A stretch of DNA of 28,132 bases, from the NCBI GenBank assembly GCA_036939355.1, contig JALLAP010000088.1, positions 1 through 28,132 of the forward strand, in the 5' to 3' direction. Shown here piece after piece: positions 9,799-18,022 of the stretch (position 1 is its first letter; each line of letters begins with the position of its first letter). Made by a program: the position numbers and the translations under genes. The notes beneath the pieces were generated by a model. The model was not told the DNA's origin and searched no databases. It saw only the letters and a program-made list of their open reading frames with translations. Origin of the DNA: Thalassiosira profunda. Its lineage: Eukaryota; Bacillariophyta; Thalassiosirophyceae; Thalassiosirales; Thalassiosiraceae.

Positions 9799-10725
9799 TT
9801 ATTTGGTGAACGAGTCCTGGTCCTCATCGTTCATATCAAAGTACGTGTCGAAGAATTCCTCTCCGTTCTCCTTCTCCTCTGCAACTCCCCCTGTTGCCCC
9901 GCCATCATACAAATCATCGAGCGTCACGGATATGGTACTCGGCACCCCGGGATGCGGAACTGCAACTGGCTCATTGGTCCTCAAGCCGCGTTCTTGCCTC
10001 AATTCATCCTCGTACATCTCCCGCCTTCTGCAATTCGCCACAAACCCCTGCATTGTATTGCGAAAGTCGTGCCCTCCATCGTTAATTGGCTGCCCAGTGC
10101 TGCCAGTCAGGGCTGGATGGTTCTTGTCCCACGTCCGCCTATCGAATCGTCGAAACTCCCGGGCAAAATCACTGCAAAGCTCTTCCGACAGCAACGATCG
10201 CCCTTCGACCAGCGGAATGTCCGAAAACGAACGCATCATCTCCTCTCTGTCAATAAAGTACATGGATGCAGACGCCCCAATACCGAGCGACACAAATGTA
10301 TCAACGCAGAGCCGCACAACGCGAAGCGCCAGTCCGGGCTTTTGGATGGGAGGTTGTCGCGTTTGATTGGGGTCCAGCTTGTACCCCGACGACGACTGGT
10401 GGAAGGGATTATTGCCACTGCTCATGCCCTGGAATCGCCGCCTCGCCAGCCAACTAGCAATCATCCCGGGGCTGACCCGCAGGAACGCAAAGGCCGCCAG
10501 CCCCGTCATAATGCCCTTCGTCATGCCCATGTTGTTCATGCTCGTGAGTATCCGCTTCTCCGTATCGTATTCCGGAAGTTGGTACAATGCATCCATTTGG
10601 CTCATCCTTCCGCCCCCTCCCGAGACATCGTCGGCGAGGGAGGAAAACTTCTCCTTGACGATGCGGGAGAAGCGGTTGAAGATCTCGGTCTCCTGCTCGC
10701 GGTTGCTCTTGTCGCCCGGGCTCAT
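9799..10725 (-). CDS. Conserved-looking two-TM protein, unknown function
   Basis: Single-exon ORF of 308 aa starting MSPGDKSNREQ. Two hydrophobic segments are visible: about residues 68-92 (MTKGIMTGLAAFAFLRVSPGMI) and about 135-158 (RLCVDTFVSLGIGASASMYFI). The loop between them contains a GYKLDPNQ patch and many polar residues. The C-terminal half is soluble, with Arg-rich EFRRFDRRTWDKNHP, a cysteine/arginine patch NCRRREMYEDELR, and a strongly acidic end (EEKENGEEFFDTYFDMNDEDQD). No signal peptide is evident. I do not recognise a family; an organelle inner-membrane protein is possible but not shown. The sequence CCGATTTGCAA lies about 22 nt before the ATG, also found before the myosin ATG. 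Confidence 0.75.
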   Translation of the reverse strand: MSPGDKSNREQETEIFNRFSRIVKEKFSSLADDVSGGGGRMSQMDALYQLPEYDTEKRILTSMNNMGMTKGIMTGLAAFAFLRVSPGMIASWLARRRFQGMSSGNNPFHQSSSGYKLDPNQTRQPPIQKPGLALRVVRLCVDTFVSLGIGASASMYFIDREEMMRSFSDIPLVEGRSLLSEELCSDFAREFRRFDRRTWDKNHPALTGSTGQPINDGGHDFRNTMQGFVANCRRREMYEDELRQERGLRTNEPVAVPHPGVPSTISVTLDDLYDGGATGGVAEEKENGEEFFDTYFDMNDEDQDSFTK

Positions 10726-11090
10726 GTTGATGCGCCGTCAGATATCTTTGCAAATCGGAGCCGTCGTCAAATATTTGGGAGCGTTGTGGCGATGAATGCC
10801 TGCCTTTGTGCTGGGTCTTCAACTGAGCATCACAACGCTGCGTGCACGCATCATCGATCATCGATCGAGATTCGAGATCGGCCGCCGGCGCGGCGCCCCC
10901 CAAAAAATGGCATGCCGTCTTAGGCCAGTCCATACTTCTGCGTATCTTGAATTCCTATGTAGGAATTCAGAAGAATGAGTACTTGCTTTGGAGGGAATAC
11001 TACTCTGGAACGGCTCTAACTCACAATTGCAGAGAAGCGCAGGGTGCTCGCGCGCACACATCATCGTCCTGAGCGCCTCGGGGTTGCAGG
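10726..11090. promoter_or_regulatory. Divergent intergenic region with long palindrome and splice-like acceptor
   Basis: 365 nt between divergent starts. It holds TTTGCAAA (10747-10754) next to the minus-strand gene, a perfect 10+2+10 palindrome at 10948-10969 (TGAATTCCTA, TG, TAGGAATTCA), and on the plus strand CTCTAACTCACAATTGCAG ending at 11032. That last string looks like a branch point and 3' splice site, so the kinase may have a 5' UTR intron (possible donors at 10942 or 10959). Confidence 0.45.
10948..10969. repeat. Perfect 22-nt interrupted palindrome
   Basis: Arms TGAATTCCTA and TAGGAATTCA are exact reverse complements around a TG spacer. Outer CTTCTG (10935-10940) and CAGAAG (10968-10973) form a second, discontinuous arm pair. 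It could be a cruciform-capable regulatory site; no terminator role fits its place between divergent promoters. Confidence 0.7.
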
Positions 11091-12278
11091 ATGCCGAAGC
11101 GAGATCGCTGGAGCTCCGACGAGGAGGATGAGGGCGCCGGGGGCAAGGGCTTGCGGGCGGCGCACTCGTCTGCGGGGAAGCTCCCGGCTGCCGACGAGCC
11201 CGAGGACGATGCAGTGCACCGAGGAGCGTCATCAGTGCAGCAAATGGCAGTCGCCGCAACGAAGGCGGCCTCGCCTCCGCCGGGCTTCCAATTCCACAAC
11301 CTTCTATTGCACGGATGCAGGTCCGTCTACGACGCCTACGACCGCCTCGCCCACATCGACGAGGGCACCTACGGGGTGGTGTGGAAGGCGCGGGACAACG
11401 CCACGCAGGAAATCGTGGCGATCAAACAAATCAAGTTCGACGACGAGATGACGAAGGAGGGATTCCCCATCGCGGCGTTACGCGAGATCGGCGTATTATT
11501 GTCGCTGAGCCACGAGTGCATCGTGACGGTGAAAGAGATGGTGGTGGGAGATGCCGCCGACAAGGTGTTCATGGTGATGGAATGCATGGAATGCGATTTG
11601 CAAGCGGCCATGAAGAAGGGACCGGGGGCGGCGACGCCCTTCGCGCAGTCCGAAGTCAAGTTCATGATGCACCAGATCCTCTCGGCCATGGCGCACGTCC
11701 ACGAACGGTGGTACCTCCACCGGGATATGAAGACGAGCAACATTTTGGTGCACAGGACGGGACGGATTGCGCTGTGCGATTTCGGGCTGGCAAGGAAGTA
11801 CGAGGTCCCCGCGAGGCAGATGACGCTGGGCGTCGTGACGCTGTGGTATCGGGCGCCGGAGATATTGTTGGGGGAGGCGATGTATGGACCGGAGATCGAT
11901 CTGTGGAGCATCGGGTGCATCTTTGGCGAGCTCCTGATCAAAGACGCCATCATAAAGGGGAGCGGAGAGCTCGACCAAATACAAAAGACATTTGCATTGA
12001 TGGGGACGCCAACAGACGAGGACTGGCCCGAATTCGCCTCCTTGCCCAGCGCGGGAACCTTCAAGTGGAAGAACAGGGACGGGGCCGAGCTGGGACGCAA
12101 ATTTTCGCCGGGCTCCTTTTCGGCGACGGGCCAAACGTATCTGGATCCGAATGGCTTTGATCTGCTGTGCAAATTGTTGACATTGAACCCAAAGCAAAGG
12201 ATAAGCGCCGAGGATGCATTGGCCCATGCCTATTTTAAGGACGGGGTGCAGATGCAGGTGCCAGAGTTCTTTCAATGA
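11091..12278 (+). CDS. CDK11: CDK11/PITSLRE-type cyclin-dependent kinase
   Basis: 395-aa Ser/Thr kinase. An acidic/Ser N-terminus (1-70) is followed by the GCRSVYD lead-in typical of CDK11, then the kinase fold: glycine loop EGTYGVV (91-97, with Thr/Tyr at the inhibitory positions), catalytic Lys in VAIK (112), cyclin-binding helix PIAALRE (126-132) where the family has PITSLRE, catalytic loop HRDMKTSN (210-217, Asp212), CDFGLAR (229-235), T-loop Thr in QMTLGVVTLWYRAPE (about 245), and GELDQI. CDK11 kinases bind L-type cyclins and act in transcription and pre-mRNA splicing in the nucleus; this role is inferred from family. The long RE/SR-rich N-terminal extension of animal CDK11 is missing, so the protein resembles the short forms. 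Its stop is 79 nt from that of the convergent bromodomain gene. Confidence 0.96.
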   Translation: MPKRDRWSSDEEDEGAGGKGLRAAHSSAGKLPAADEPEDDAVHRGASSVQQMAVAATKAASPPPGFQFHNLLLHGCRSVYDAYDRLAHIDEGTYGVVWKARDNATQEIVAIKQIKFDDEMTKEGFPIAALREIGVLLSLSHECIVTVKEMVVGDAADKVFMVMECMECDLQAAMKKGPGAATPFAQSEVKFMMHQILSAMAHVHERWYLHRDMKTSNILVHRTGRIALCDFGLARKYEVPARQMTLGVVTLWYRAPEILLGEAMYGPEIDLWSIGCIFGELLIKDAIIKGSGELDQIQKTFALMGTPTDEDWPEFASLPSAGTFKWKNRDGAELGRKFSPGSFSATGQTYLDPNGFDLLCKLLTLNPKQRISAEDALAHAYFKDGVQMQVPEFFQ

Positions 12279-12357
12279 CCGGGTCCCAAATGTAAGAGTA
12301 GTCGAATACAATGACTAAACAAAGGGTTTCCAATTGCTACGAAAGCTAGGTAAGCTT

Positions 12358-13812
12358 CTACTTCGCCGCCATCCCTTTCGTCAATGACTGGACCAGAGGC
12401 TTGGCCAACTTCCGGAACTGCTTCCGAAACGCCTTGGCCGCAATATGATAGGGGTTATCCGGCTGGTGATTGAACTGCATCGCGTTCTTCGCGATCAAAT
12501 CAATGTCTTCCAAAAACTCCTGCAGCGATTCATACGCCCTAGCATTCACCTTCTCCTGCACGTAGGTCAAATTCATCGGCTTCGCGATGACGTCGCAGTA
12601 ATTGGGGACGCCGAGGGAGGCGCAGTTTTCGCGGGAGATGACCATCCGGAACGGATTCGTTCCACCGAGGTCCGCAAATTCCATGTCCCACAAAGCTTGG
12701 AAGATGGGCTCGTAGAGGCGGTGCAACGCGTCCCGCGGCGTTTCCAGCGCCCGTTCCTTGCGCTCTTGCTCCTCGCGCTCCTTTTCCAGTTGCAGTCGGT
12801 GCTCATCCTCCTCCCGTTGGATCCGCTCGCGCAGGACCTTTTCCCGCTGCTTGGCCTCCTCAACTTCGAGCTGGCGCTGCTCTTCGGGGTCCAGCCGCTT
12901 TCGCTTCTTCGCTTCATCCGATTGGGCGGGGGTTGTTGTGTTGATCTTGACCGGCCCGGGAGTGTCTGGCGGCTGGTATTCCGCCAAGATTTTCTTTTCG
13001 GCAGCCTTGGGATGTAATATGAGCCCCTTCCCCTTCTGCGCAATCTTGTGCCACTTGGCCCTGTCCGCGGCCCCCTTCTCCTTCTCCCGCAGCTGCTTGG
13101 CGATCCCGTCCAGCCGCTTCTTGCGGGCGGACGCCTCCTCGAGCGGTGGGAGCATCCCGGGCGCTGCTCCCCCGGCCATTCCCCCCACGCCTGCGCCCCC
13201 TGCTCCCACGCCCGCGACCTGGCTGAATCCCCAACCTCTTCTCAGTTTGGCGTTCTCCGCCTTGAGCGTGGCATTCACCAAATCTCTCTGCTCGTGCTCC
13301 TTCGACTCCCGCAATGCAAACGCCGCGCGGAGCTGGGCGTCGATCTCCTCACTTTTTGCAGTGTCTGCCGAGTCCTTGGATCCAAAATCAAGATCGATTC
13401 GCCGTGTGTTGGGCTTGCGTCGCCAGCCAGCAGGAGTGGATGCGTAGGTTTCGACGATGTCTCGCAGATTGGCGTTCAGTCGACGGTGCAGCTTGACATC
13501 AGCTGTCATGACCGGCTTCTTTCCCCCCTTTGTCGGCGTCTTTCCATCTTTATCAGCCTTGTGAATGGTGGTGCATGCCTTGGCGTATTTTCGGTACGAG
13601 ACGGGGAGGAGCTGGTCGTAGGAGGCGTCGAGGGGCTCACGCTTTTGCACGGACGCCAGGAGGGAGCGCAGGTGCTTGTCGATGTGTCTCTGTTGCTCCG
13701 TGTCAATTGATGTTGATGCTTCTGCCGCTTTACTTGCTCCAACGGCGCCCCCACCGGGAGCGGGGGCGGCCGCAGCATGGGCAGGAGCCGCGGCGGGGGC
13801 GGAGGAGGACAT
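12358..13812 (-). CDS. Bromodomain protein with long charged N-terminal region
   Basis: 484 aa from the ATG at 13812 (MSSSAPAAAP). The longer ORF upstream begins with GTG and is not used. The C-terminal ~105 residues are a bromodomain: helix Z YEPIFQALWDMEF, shelf TNPFRMVI, ZA loop PNYCDVIAKPMNL, helix B/C with MQFNHQPDNPYH. The acetyl-lysine-binding Asn is expected at about residue 448. It should bind acetylated histones in the nucleus. Before it lie an Ala/Pro-rich start, a conserved-looking region with TPAGWRRKPNTRR (about 130-150), a Gly/Ala linker, and a long charged helix (about 315-360). The single C-terminal bromodomain without ET or second bromodomain separates it from BET proteins. 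The match is clear; the complex it serves is unknown. Confidence 0.95.
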   Translation of the reverse strand: MSSSAPAAAPAHAAAAPAPGGGAVGASKAAEASTSIDTEQQRHIDKHLRSLLASVQKREPLDASYDQLLPVSYRKYAKACTTIHKADKDGKTPTKGGKKPVMTADVKLHRRLNANLRDIVETYASTPAGWRRKPNTRRIDLDFGSKDSADTAKSEEIDAQLRAAFALRESKEHEQRDLVNATLKAENAKLRRGWGFSQVAGVGAGGAGVGGMAGGAAPGMLPPLEEASARKKRLDGIAKQLREKEKGAADRAKWHKIAQKGKGLILHPKAAEKKILAEYQPPDTPGPVKINTTTPAQSDEAKKRKRLDPEEQRQLEVEEAKQREKVLRERIQREEDEHRLQLEKEREEQERKERALETPRDALHRLYEPIFQALWDMEFADLGGTNPFRMVISRENCASLGVPNYCDVIAKPMNLTYVQEKVNARAYESLQEFLEDIDLIAKNAMQFNHQPDNPYHIAAKAFRKQFRKLAKPLVQSLTKGMAAK

Positions 13813-14013
13813 CAGCGTTGACGGCGTCCACTTGCAAAAAAGTGAGCACACTGATTGATTGTCACGGAGATGCTCCCGAAGTCAGATCGCAGTTAGAGTC
13901 ACGCCGTCACGCTGGAGCACCTTACACTTTCCCCCAAAACCAAATCAAACAACCACTTCCTCCAACTCGCGGCGGCTGCCCTATTCCACCTCTACCGCCG
14001 CGCGGCTGCAACG
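13813..14013. promoter_or_regulatory. Divergent promoter, bromodomain / TraB genes
   Basis: 201 nt between divergent ATGs. On the minus strand TTTTTTGCAAG (13831-13841) ends 18 nt before the bromodomain-gene ATG, in the same place and orientation as TTTGCAA elements at other genes here. No TATA-like sequence is seen. Confidence 0.4.
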
Positions 14014-15198
14014 ATGCGCCATTTCGACAGGATCCTCTGGGCATTCTCGCTGCTCGGCCCGCTCGTCGCTATCGCGGCAGGCAGCCAGGAGGCAAGAACC
14101 CCTGCACCTCCACCTCCACATGCACCGGCACCGTCACTTGCAATTCCACACGATGAGTGGAGGAGGTCGCTTCCGCCGGGGTTGCGCGAGCAAAAGGGGG
14201 CGCCGTTGCATCGAATATACCTGGACGGCGTGGTGATATATCTATTGGGCTCCAGCCACGTGTCTCGGACCTCCTGCGACGATGCGAGGCTGTTGATGTC
14301 GCACGTTCGCCCCGATGTGCTCTTCGTCGAGCTATGCTCGCAGCGGGTTGGCATGCTGCTCGATCCTCCCGCATCCTCAGAAAGCGATGTGCAACCAAAA
14401 GAGCAAAGTGCTGATTCGTCGCCTTTGGCGAGGGGCAGTCTCCTATTCACCAAAATACAAAGCGATTATGCTAACAAGCTGAATGTCACAATAGGAGGTG
14501 AGATGAAGACGGCTTTTCAATCGGCAGTGGAGCAAGAACGGAAATATTGGGCGAGTCAGCCGCAGAGGACTCCCTGGGGAGTGTACGGGTCGTCGTTGCA
14601 ACCATTAACCGCGCCAACAACCAGTCTGGATGATTACCGCTCCAATTCACACCCGCGAGGCAATCGACCTTGCTCAGTGGTTCTTGGCGATCGCCCCGTC
14701 CAAATAACGCTGCTGCGTGCTTGGGAATCTCTTCGCATATTCGGGAAGATAAAGCTGATGCTTGCCTTGCTCTGGTCTTCGATAAAGCAACCGTCCGAGA
14801 AGGAGTTGAGAGAGTGGATGGAATCGCTCCTGAGTGATCGAACAGGAAAGAGCGATCTCTTGACGAAATCGATGGAGGAGCTGGGGAAGGCGTTTCCATC
14901 GTTGAAACAGGTGATTCTAGATGAGAGAGATGCATTCATGACTGCAAAGCTGAGACAAACTGCCGAGGCATTGCAGTACAATCACGATGGAACGGGCGAA
15001 AAAGTAATTGTGGCGTTGGTTGGAGCTGGTCATTGCCAAGGTATGATGAAGAAGCTTTCCCAAAGGAACGATGCAATATCAATTCTGCCCAATCTGCTGG
15101 AAACGAAGAAGAGAAAAGTTGGCCCCGAGGAGCTATCGTCTTTGGTTACTGACATCGTCCAATTCGATTACTCCTACATTTGGGGCCCGGATCAGTGA
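14014..15198 (+). CDS. TraB/PrgY-family protein with N-terminal hydrophobic leader
   Basis: 394-aa single-exon ORF. The TraB fold is recognised by YLLGSSHVS (77-84), the acidic VELCSQR (105-111) that follows RPDVLFVE, the GGEMKTAF patch, LGDRPVQITLLRAW, and VALVGAGHCQGM (about residue 337), in family order. TraB-family proteins are named for bacterial pheromone-shutdown proteins; in eukaryotes they are membrane or organelle proteins whose biochemical activity is still argued, with a metal-dependent fold related to Tiki-type enzymes. The N-terminus has a hydrophobic stretch (7-22, ILWAFSLLGPLVAIAA), so this copy probably enters the secretory route or an organelle; a Pro/Ala-rich linker follows. 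No C-terminal TM pair like that of plant and animal TRABD proteins is visible. The stop lies 12 nt from the stop of the convergent gene. Confidence 0.9.
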   Translation: MRHFDRILWAFSLLGPLVAIAAGSQEARTPAPPPPHAPAPSLAIPHDEWRRSLPPGLREQKGAPLHRIYLDGVVIYLLGSSHVSRTSCDDARLLMSHVRPDVLFVELCSQRVGMLLDPPASSESDVQPKEQSADSSPLARGSLLFTKIQSDYANKLNVTIGGEMKTAFQSAVEQERKYWASQPQRTPWGVYGSSLQPLTAPTTSLDDYRSNSHPRGNRPCSVVLGDRPVQITLLRAWESLRIFGKIKLMLALLWSSIKQPSEKELREWMESLLSDRTGKSDLLTKSMEELGKAFPSLKQVILDERDAFMTAKLRQTAEALQYNHDGTGEKVIVALVGAGHCQGMMKKLSQRNDAISILPNLLETKKRKVGPEELSSLVTDIVQFDYSYIWGPDQ

Positions 15199-15210
15199 AA
15201 GTCTACAAAA

Positions 15211-16236
15211 TCACGCCGGAAGGTTGGTGGGTGACACCCGATTACTCCTCTTCCTCGAGTAATATCCAAACCGGCCCTTGTTCTGCTCCGCCTTCAATGC
15301 ATCGAGGCTTTCGGCATCAATCGTCGCTTTTCTGTTTGTCACGACGTTGGCGCTCTCCTTCAGTCGGCGAATGGCTTCGACATCCTCGGTGGTCATTACG
15401 CCCGTCTTGAAAAGCTCCTCTTCGATCTCATCCCTCGGGTTGAAGCAGATGAGGAGGCACGATAGGACGAGCATCAGACCTGAGAGAGCGCACACGAATT
15501 GGGTGGCAATCTTCGTCGGGGAGGCCCAGTCGTTGATCGCCTCCAAAATCGCGACTCGGCAGCGTTGGTACGGGCAGCTTTCGAGGTTGCCGTCGTTGCA
15601 AAGATCCTCGCTCGGACAGCAAAGCTCGAAATCGAACGGAGTTGGATCGGCACGCCCTCGCAGCGCTGGGCAGGAGGTGTCGCATGTCTCCTTTGCCCTT
15701 CCGGAGAGCGAGCAATACTCCGAGCCCATCCTGATGGGGCAGCGCTCGTCGACAAAGTCTAGCAGCCAGGCACTGGAGGGGTCATCCGCGCAAAGGCTTT
15801 GAAAGTACGCTTTGTTGAAGTACGAGCTGAGGCGTTGCTCAAATCGATCGTAGGATGGATAGGCTTCGCTGTTCTCGATGACAAGCTGCATGCTTTGTTC
15901 GCGCTTGTTCAGCCACTCATACTGGGAGAAACTGAAGAGGAGGACTCCGACCAGCATGAGCTGGTGAAGGCAAAGCATACGGCGGCCGGAAAAGAGACAT
16001 CCCTTCCTCTTCGTTTGTCGGATGGCCCCGAAGGAACCATAGCAGGAGCAAACGAGCATTGCACCTGATATCAACAGCACCCACTTGGACATTGATGTTG
16101 CCACCGGGAACCGCAGTGCGGAGACTTGCCTAGTTGCAACAGCCCCTGAGGCGGCGACACAGAGTAAAGAGGCAACCACGAAAAGAGCCTCGCCCCAACA
16201 AAAGCAGAGCTTGATGGTCGCGTTGAGGCGACCCAT
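15211..16236 (-). CDS. Tetraspanin-like four-TM protein
   Basis: 341 aa from the ATG at 16236 (MGRLNATIKL); upstream extension uses TTG. Topology is that of tetraspanins: TM1 about 12-34, short loop, TM2 about 51-73, TM3 about 87-107, a large ~135-residue extracellular loop with at least nine cysteines, TM4 about 244-265, and cytosolic tails. The large loop has DERCPIRMGSEYCS, CDTSCP, ELCCPSEDLC and ESCPYQRC, so a CC pair is present but not the exact CCG of animal tetraspanins. Such proteins organise membrane microdomains. The C-terminal tail (266-341) is longer than usual and charged. Assignment rests on topology and cysteines; another four-TM family cannot be excluded. Confidence 0.8.
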   Translation of the reverse strand: MGRLNATIKLCFCWGEALFVVASLLCVAASGAVATRQVSALRFPVATSMSKWVLLISGAMLVCSCYGSFGAIRQTKRKGCLFSGRRMLCLHQLMLVGVLLFSFSQYEWLNKREQSMQLVIENSEAYPSYDRFEQRLSSYFNKAYFQSLCADDPSSAWLLDFVDERCPIRMGSEYCSLSGRAKETCDTSCPALRGRADPTPFDFELCCPSEDLCNDGNLESCPYQRCRVAILEAINDWASPTKIATQFVCALSGLMLVLSCLLICFNPRDEIEEELFKTGVMTTEDVEAIRRLKESANVVTNRKATIDAESLDALKAEQNKGRFGYYSRKRSNRVSPTNLPA

Positions 16237-16490
16237 GCTGCTTTGTTTACTCGCCGCCAAACTCTGTGGCGTGCAAGACAAGAACCAGTTGCAGACCCCA
16301 CGGCAAGAAAATTATTGGGGCGTCTAAAGTCATTCAAAATTTAAACCCCGGGCCTGACAAGGGATAACAAGCTCTAATTCATAATATATCAAACAGACAG
16401 TCAAATAGCAATGCATGCACTCTCTATGCCCCAAGGCCTTTCACATCATCCACGCATCGCAAGAAATTTTCCTCAAGCCACTTCTGATAC
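16237..16490 (-). promoter_or_regulatory. Tandem intergenic region upstream of the tetraspanin-like gene
   Basis: 254 nt hold the 3' flank of the cysteine-module gene and the promoter of the tetraspanin-like gene. The minus strand reads GATATATTATG at about 16380-16390, a TATA-like string ~145 nt before the ATG. The region is AT-richer than its surroundings. Confidence 0.35.
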
Positions 16491-17411
16491 CTACTCCACA
16501 GCCATGGGAGGTTCAGCGCCGTCCTTCTCCTCGCAGTTCATGTACGTGCCGAGATAATCCCTCTGCGATGGAGCCGCGCAAATGCCAAAGACTCCGCCCG
16601 CATCGCACCAGAGGCACTGATTCCCAGCCGAATCCGCCCTCGCACCGCAGCCCTCCTTGGCGTTCCCACCAGCTCCATTGCCCAAGCAACTCGGGTCCAG
16701 ATTCTTCCACCCTCCGCCGTTGTTCTCTCCTCTCAAATGTCCCTCCTTCACATTGGAGCAGAACATTCCCACGCTCGCCTTCATGTCGTTGGTGATGCAG
16801 CTCCCCCCCAAAATGGGAACGTCGCACCACACGCACTTTTCGCCGGCGGCCGAGGTGGGGTCCGCCCGCGCCTCGCACGTCGTTTGGTCCGCGACCACCT
16901 CCTGGTTGGCGTCCATCGCGCACTTGAGGGAGTCGGGGATGTTGTCGTCCGGCTTCGGGGCGGGCGCGACCGGCGGCGGGGTGGGAGGAGGGACGGGCGG
17001 CGGCGTAACAGGAGCGGGCGGGTCGGGCGTTGTCCCACTAGAAGAACACAGCTGGTCCCAGTACGGGCCCAACATCTCTTTCTGGCTTTCGCCCACGCAG
17101 AGTCCCTGGCCCAGCGTGGCCGTGGCGTCGCACCACACGCAGGGCTTTTGATCGGCGCCGGAGGTCTTCGCGCACGTTTGTTGGTCGATCATTTGGGGAT
17201 TTTGCGGGTTGTTCATGTCAGCCGTGCACGCCAGCGCACTTTTCCAATCGATGCTGAGCTCGGGCCGTTTGAGAGACGAGGCGATGTCGTCGAGGAGATT
17301 CAGGCCAGTTTCGGCTGCAACGCCACGGGCGACGGCGGCGGCGGCGAGGAGAGTGGCGAGGAGCAGGTCCTTCATGGTCGTCGGTGCTTTCGATTCGATC
17401 TGCTTCTTCAT
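16491..17411 (-). CDS. Secreted protein with three six-cysteine WCD modules
   Basis: 306 aa from the first ATG at 17411. A second ATG at 17375 gives a more classical signal peptide (MKDLLLATLLAAAAVARGVAA), so the mature protein begins near ETGLNLL either way. Three modules each contain six cysteines with a C-V/L-W-C-D core: about residues 62-122 (PCVWCDATATLGQGLC), 164-218 (KCVWCDVPILGGSC) and 242-293 (QCLWCDAGGVFGIC). Modules 1 and 2 are joined by a Pro-rich linker (TPPPVPPPTPPP) like those of extracellular or cell-wall proteins. Even cysteine numbers suggest three disulfides per module. No TM or GPI-type tail is seen. A surface, wall or secreted role is inferred; no named family recognised. 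Confidence 0.87.
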   Translation of the reverse strand: MKKQIESKAPTTMKDLLLATLLAAAAVARGVAAETGLNLLDDIASSLKRPELSIDWKSALACTADMNNPQNPQMIDQQTCAKTSGADQKPCVWCDATATLGQGLCVGESQKEMLGPYWDQLCSSSGTTPDPPAPVTPPPVPPPTPPPVAPAPKPDDNIPDSLKCAMDANQEVVADQTTCEARADPTSAAGEKCVWCDVPILGGSCITNDMKASVGMFCSNVKEGHLRGENNGGGWKNLDPSCLGNGAGGNAKEGCGARADSAGNQCLWCDAGGVFGICAAPSQRDYLGTYMNCEEKDGAEPPMAVE

Positions 17412-18022
17412 TCGGTGATTGTGAGCATCGACAGCGTTGCGTTTTGCGTTGCGATCGTGCGTTTTTCGCTCGAAAAAGCTTCTTTGTGTCACTGAATTCG
17501 TGGGCTTTGAAGTACCTTCCTACCTAACCTTCCCCCTCACGTCCGTAATCTTAGGCTTAACTGAAGGACCCGGTCTATCGCTGTTAGCATCGACAAATGA
17601 GAAACCGAGGCCTTCAGTGGCCAGCTGCATTTCCCAGCCACGCACACAGACGCCCGCAAAAGTGCAACCAAAACAGCCGTCCCGTCCATTTCCGCGCCTC
17701 TCCGGAGGCTTCCGCGAAAGATTGACAGCCACCGGTTGCGAGGTGGATAGAGCGGCCGGCAGCACGGCTGCAATTCGGGCCGGGCGCCTACTCTGTCTGT
17801 GGTGATTGGGGTGGGTGTCTGGTGCAGGTGCACTCATCACCACCTCGCGTCACTTCGATAGTCGGCGTCGCGGGGCAACAATCTGCTGAAGTGTCGGTGT
17901 TCCTCGTTGCTTTCCGGGTCTAAATACGACGCCCAGCCATTTGCAAGTTGCAAGCTGGATGCTAGCATAAATATACGATGATGAGCACAAGATGTGAGGG
18001 GAGGGAACATCATCCGATAACA
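17412..18022. promoter_or_regulatory. 611-nt divergent intergenic region
   Basis: No gene supported; short ORFs on both strands lack protein-like composition. Close to the Mpv17-family gene the plus strand has ATTTGCAAGTTGCAAG (17939-17954) and a TATA-like CATAAATATA (17966-17975). If the latter is a TATA box, transcription would begin near 18000, which favours the ATG at 18023 over those at 17978/17981. Confidence 0.5.

Noticed and set aside
17437..17805. 122-codon plus-strand ORF in the 611-nt divergent region
   Set aside because: Non-ATG start, no domain, Arg/Pro/Ser-rich from base composition; better read as promoter and 5' flank.
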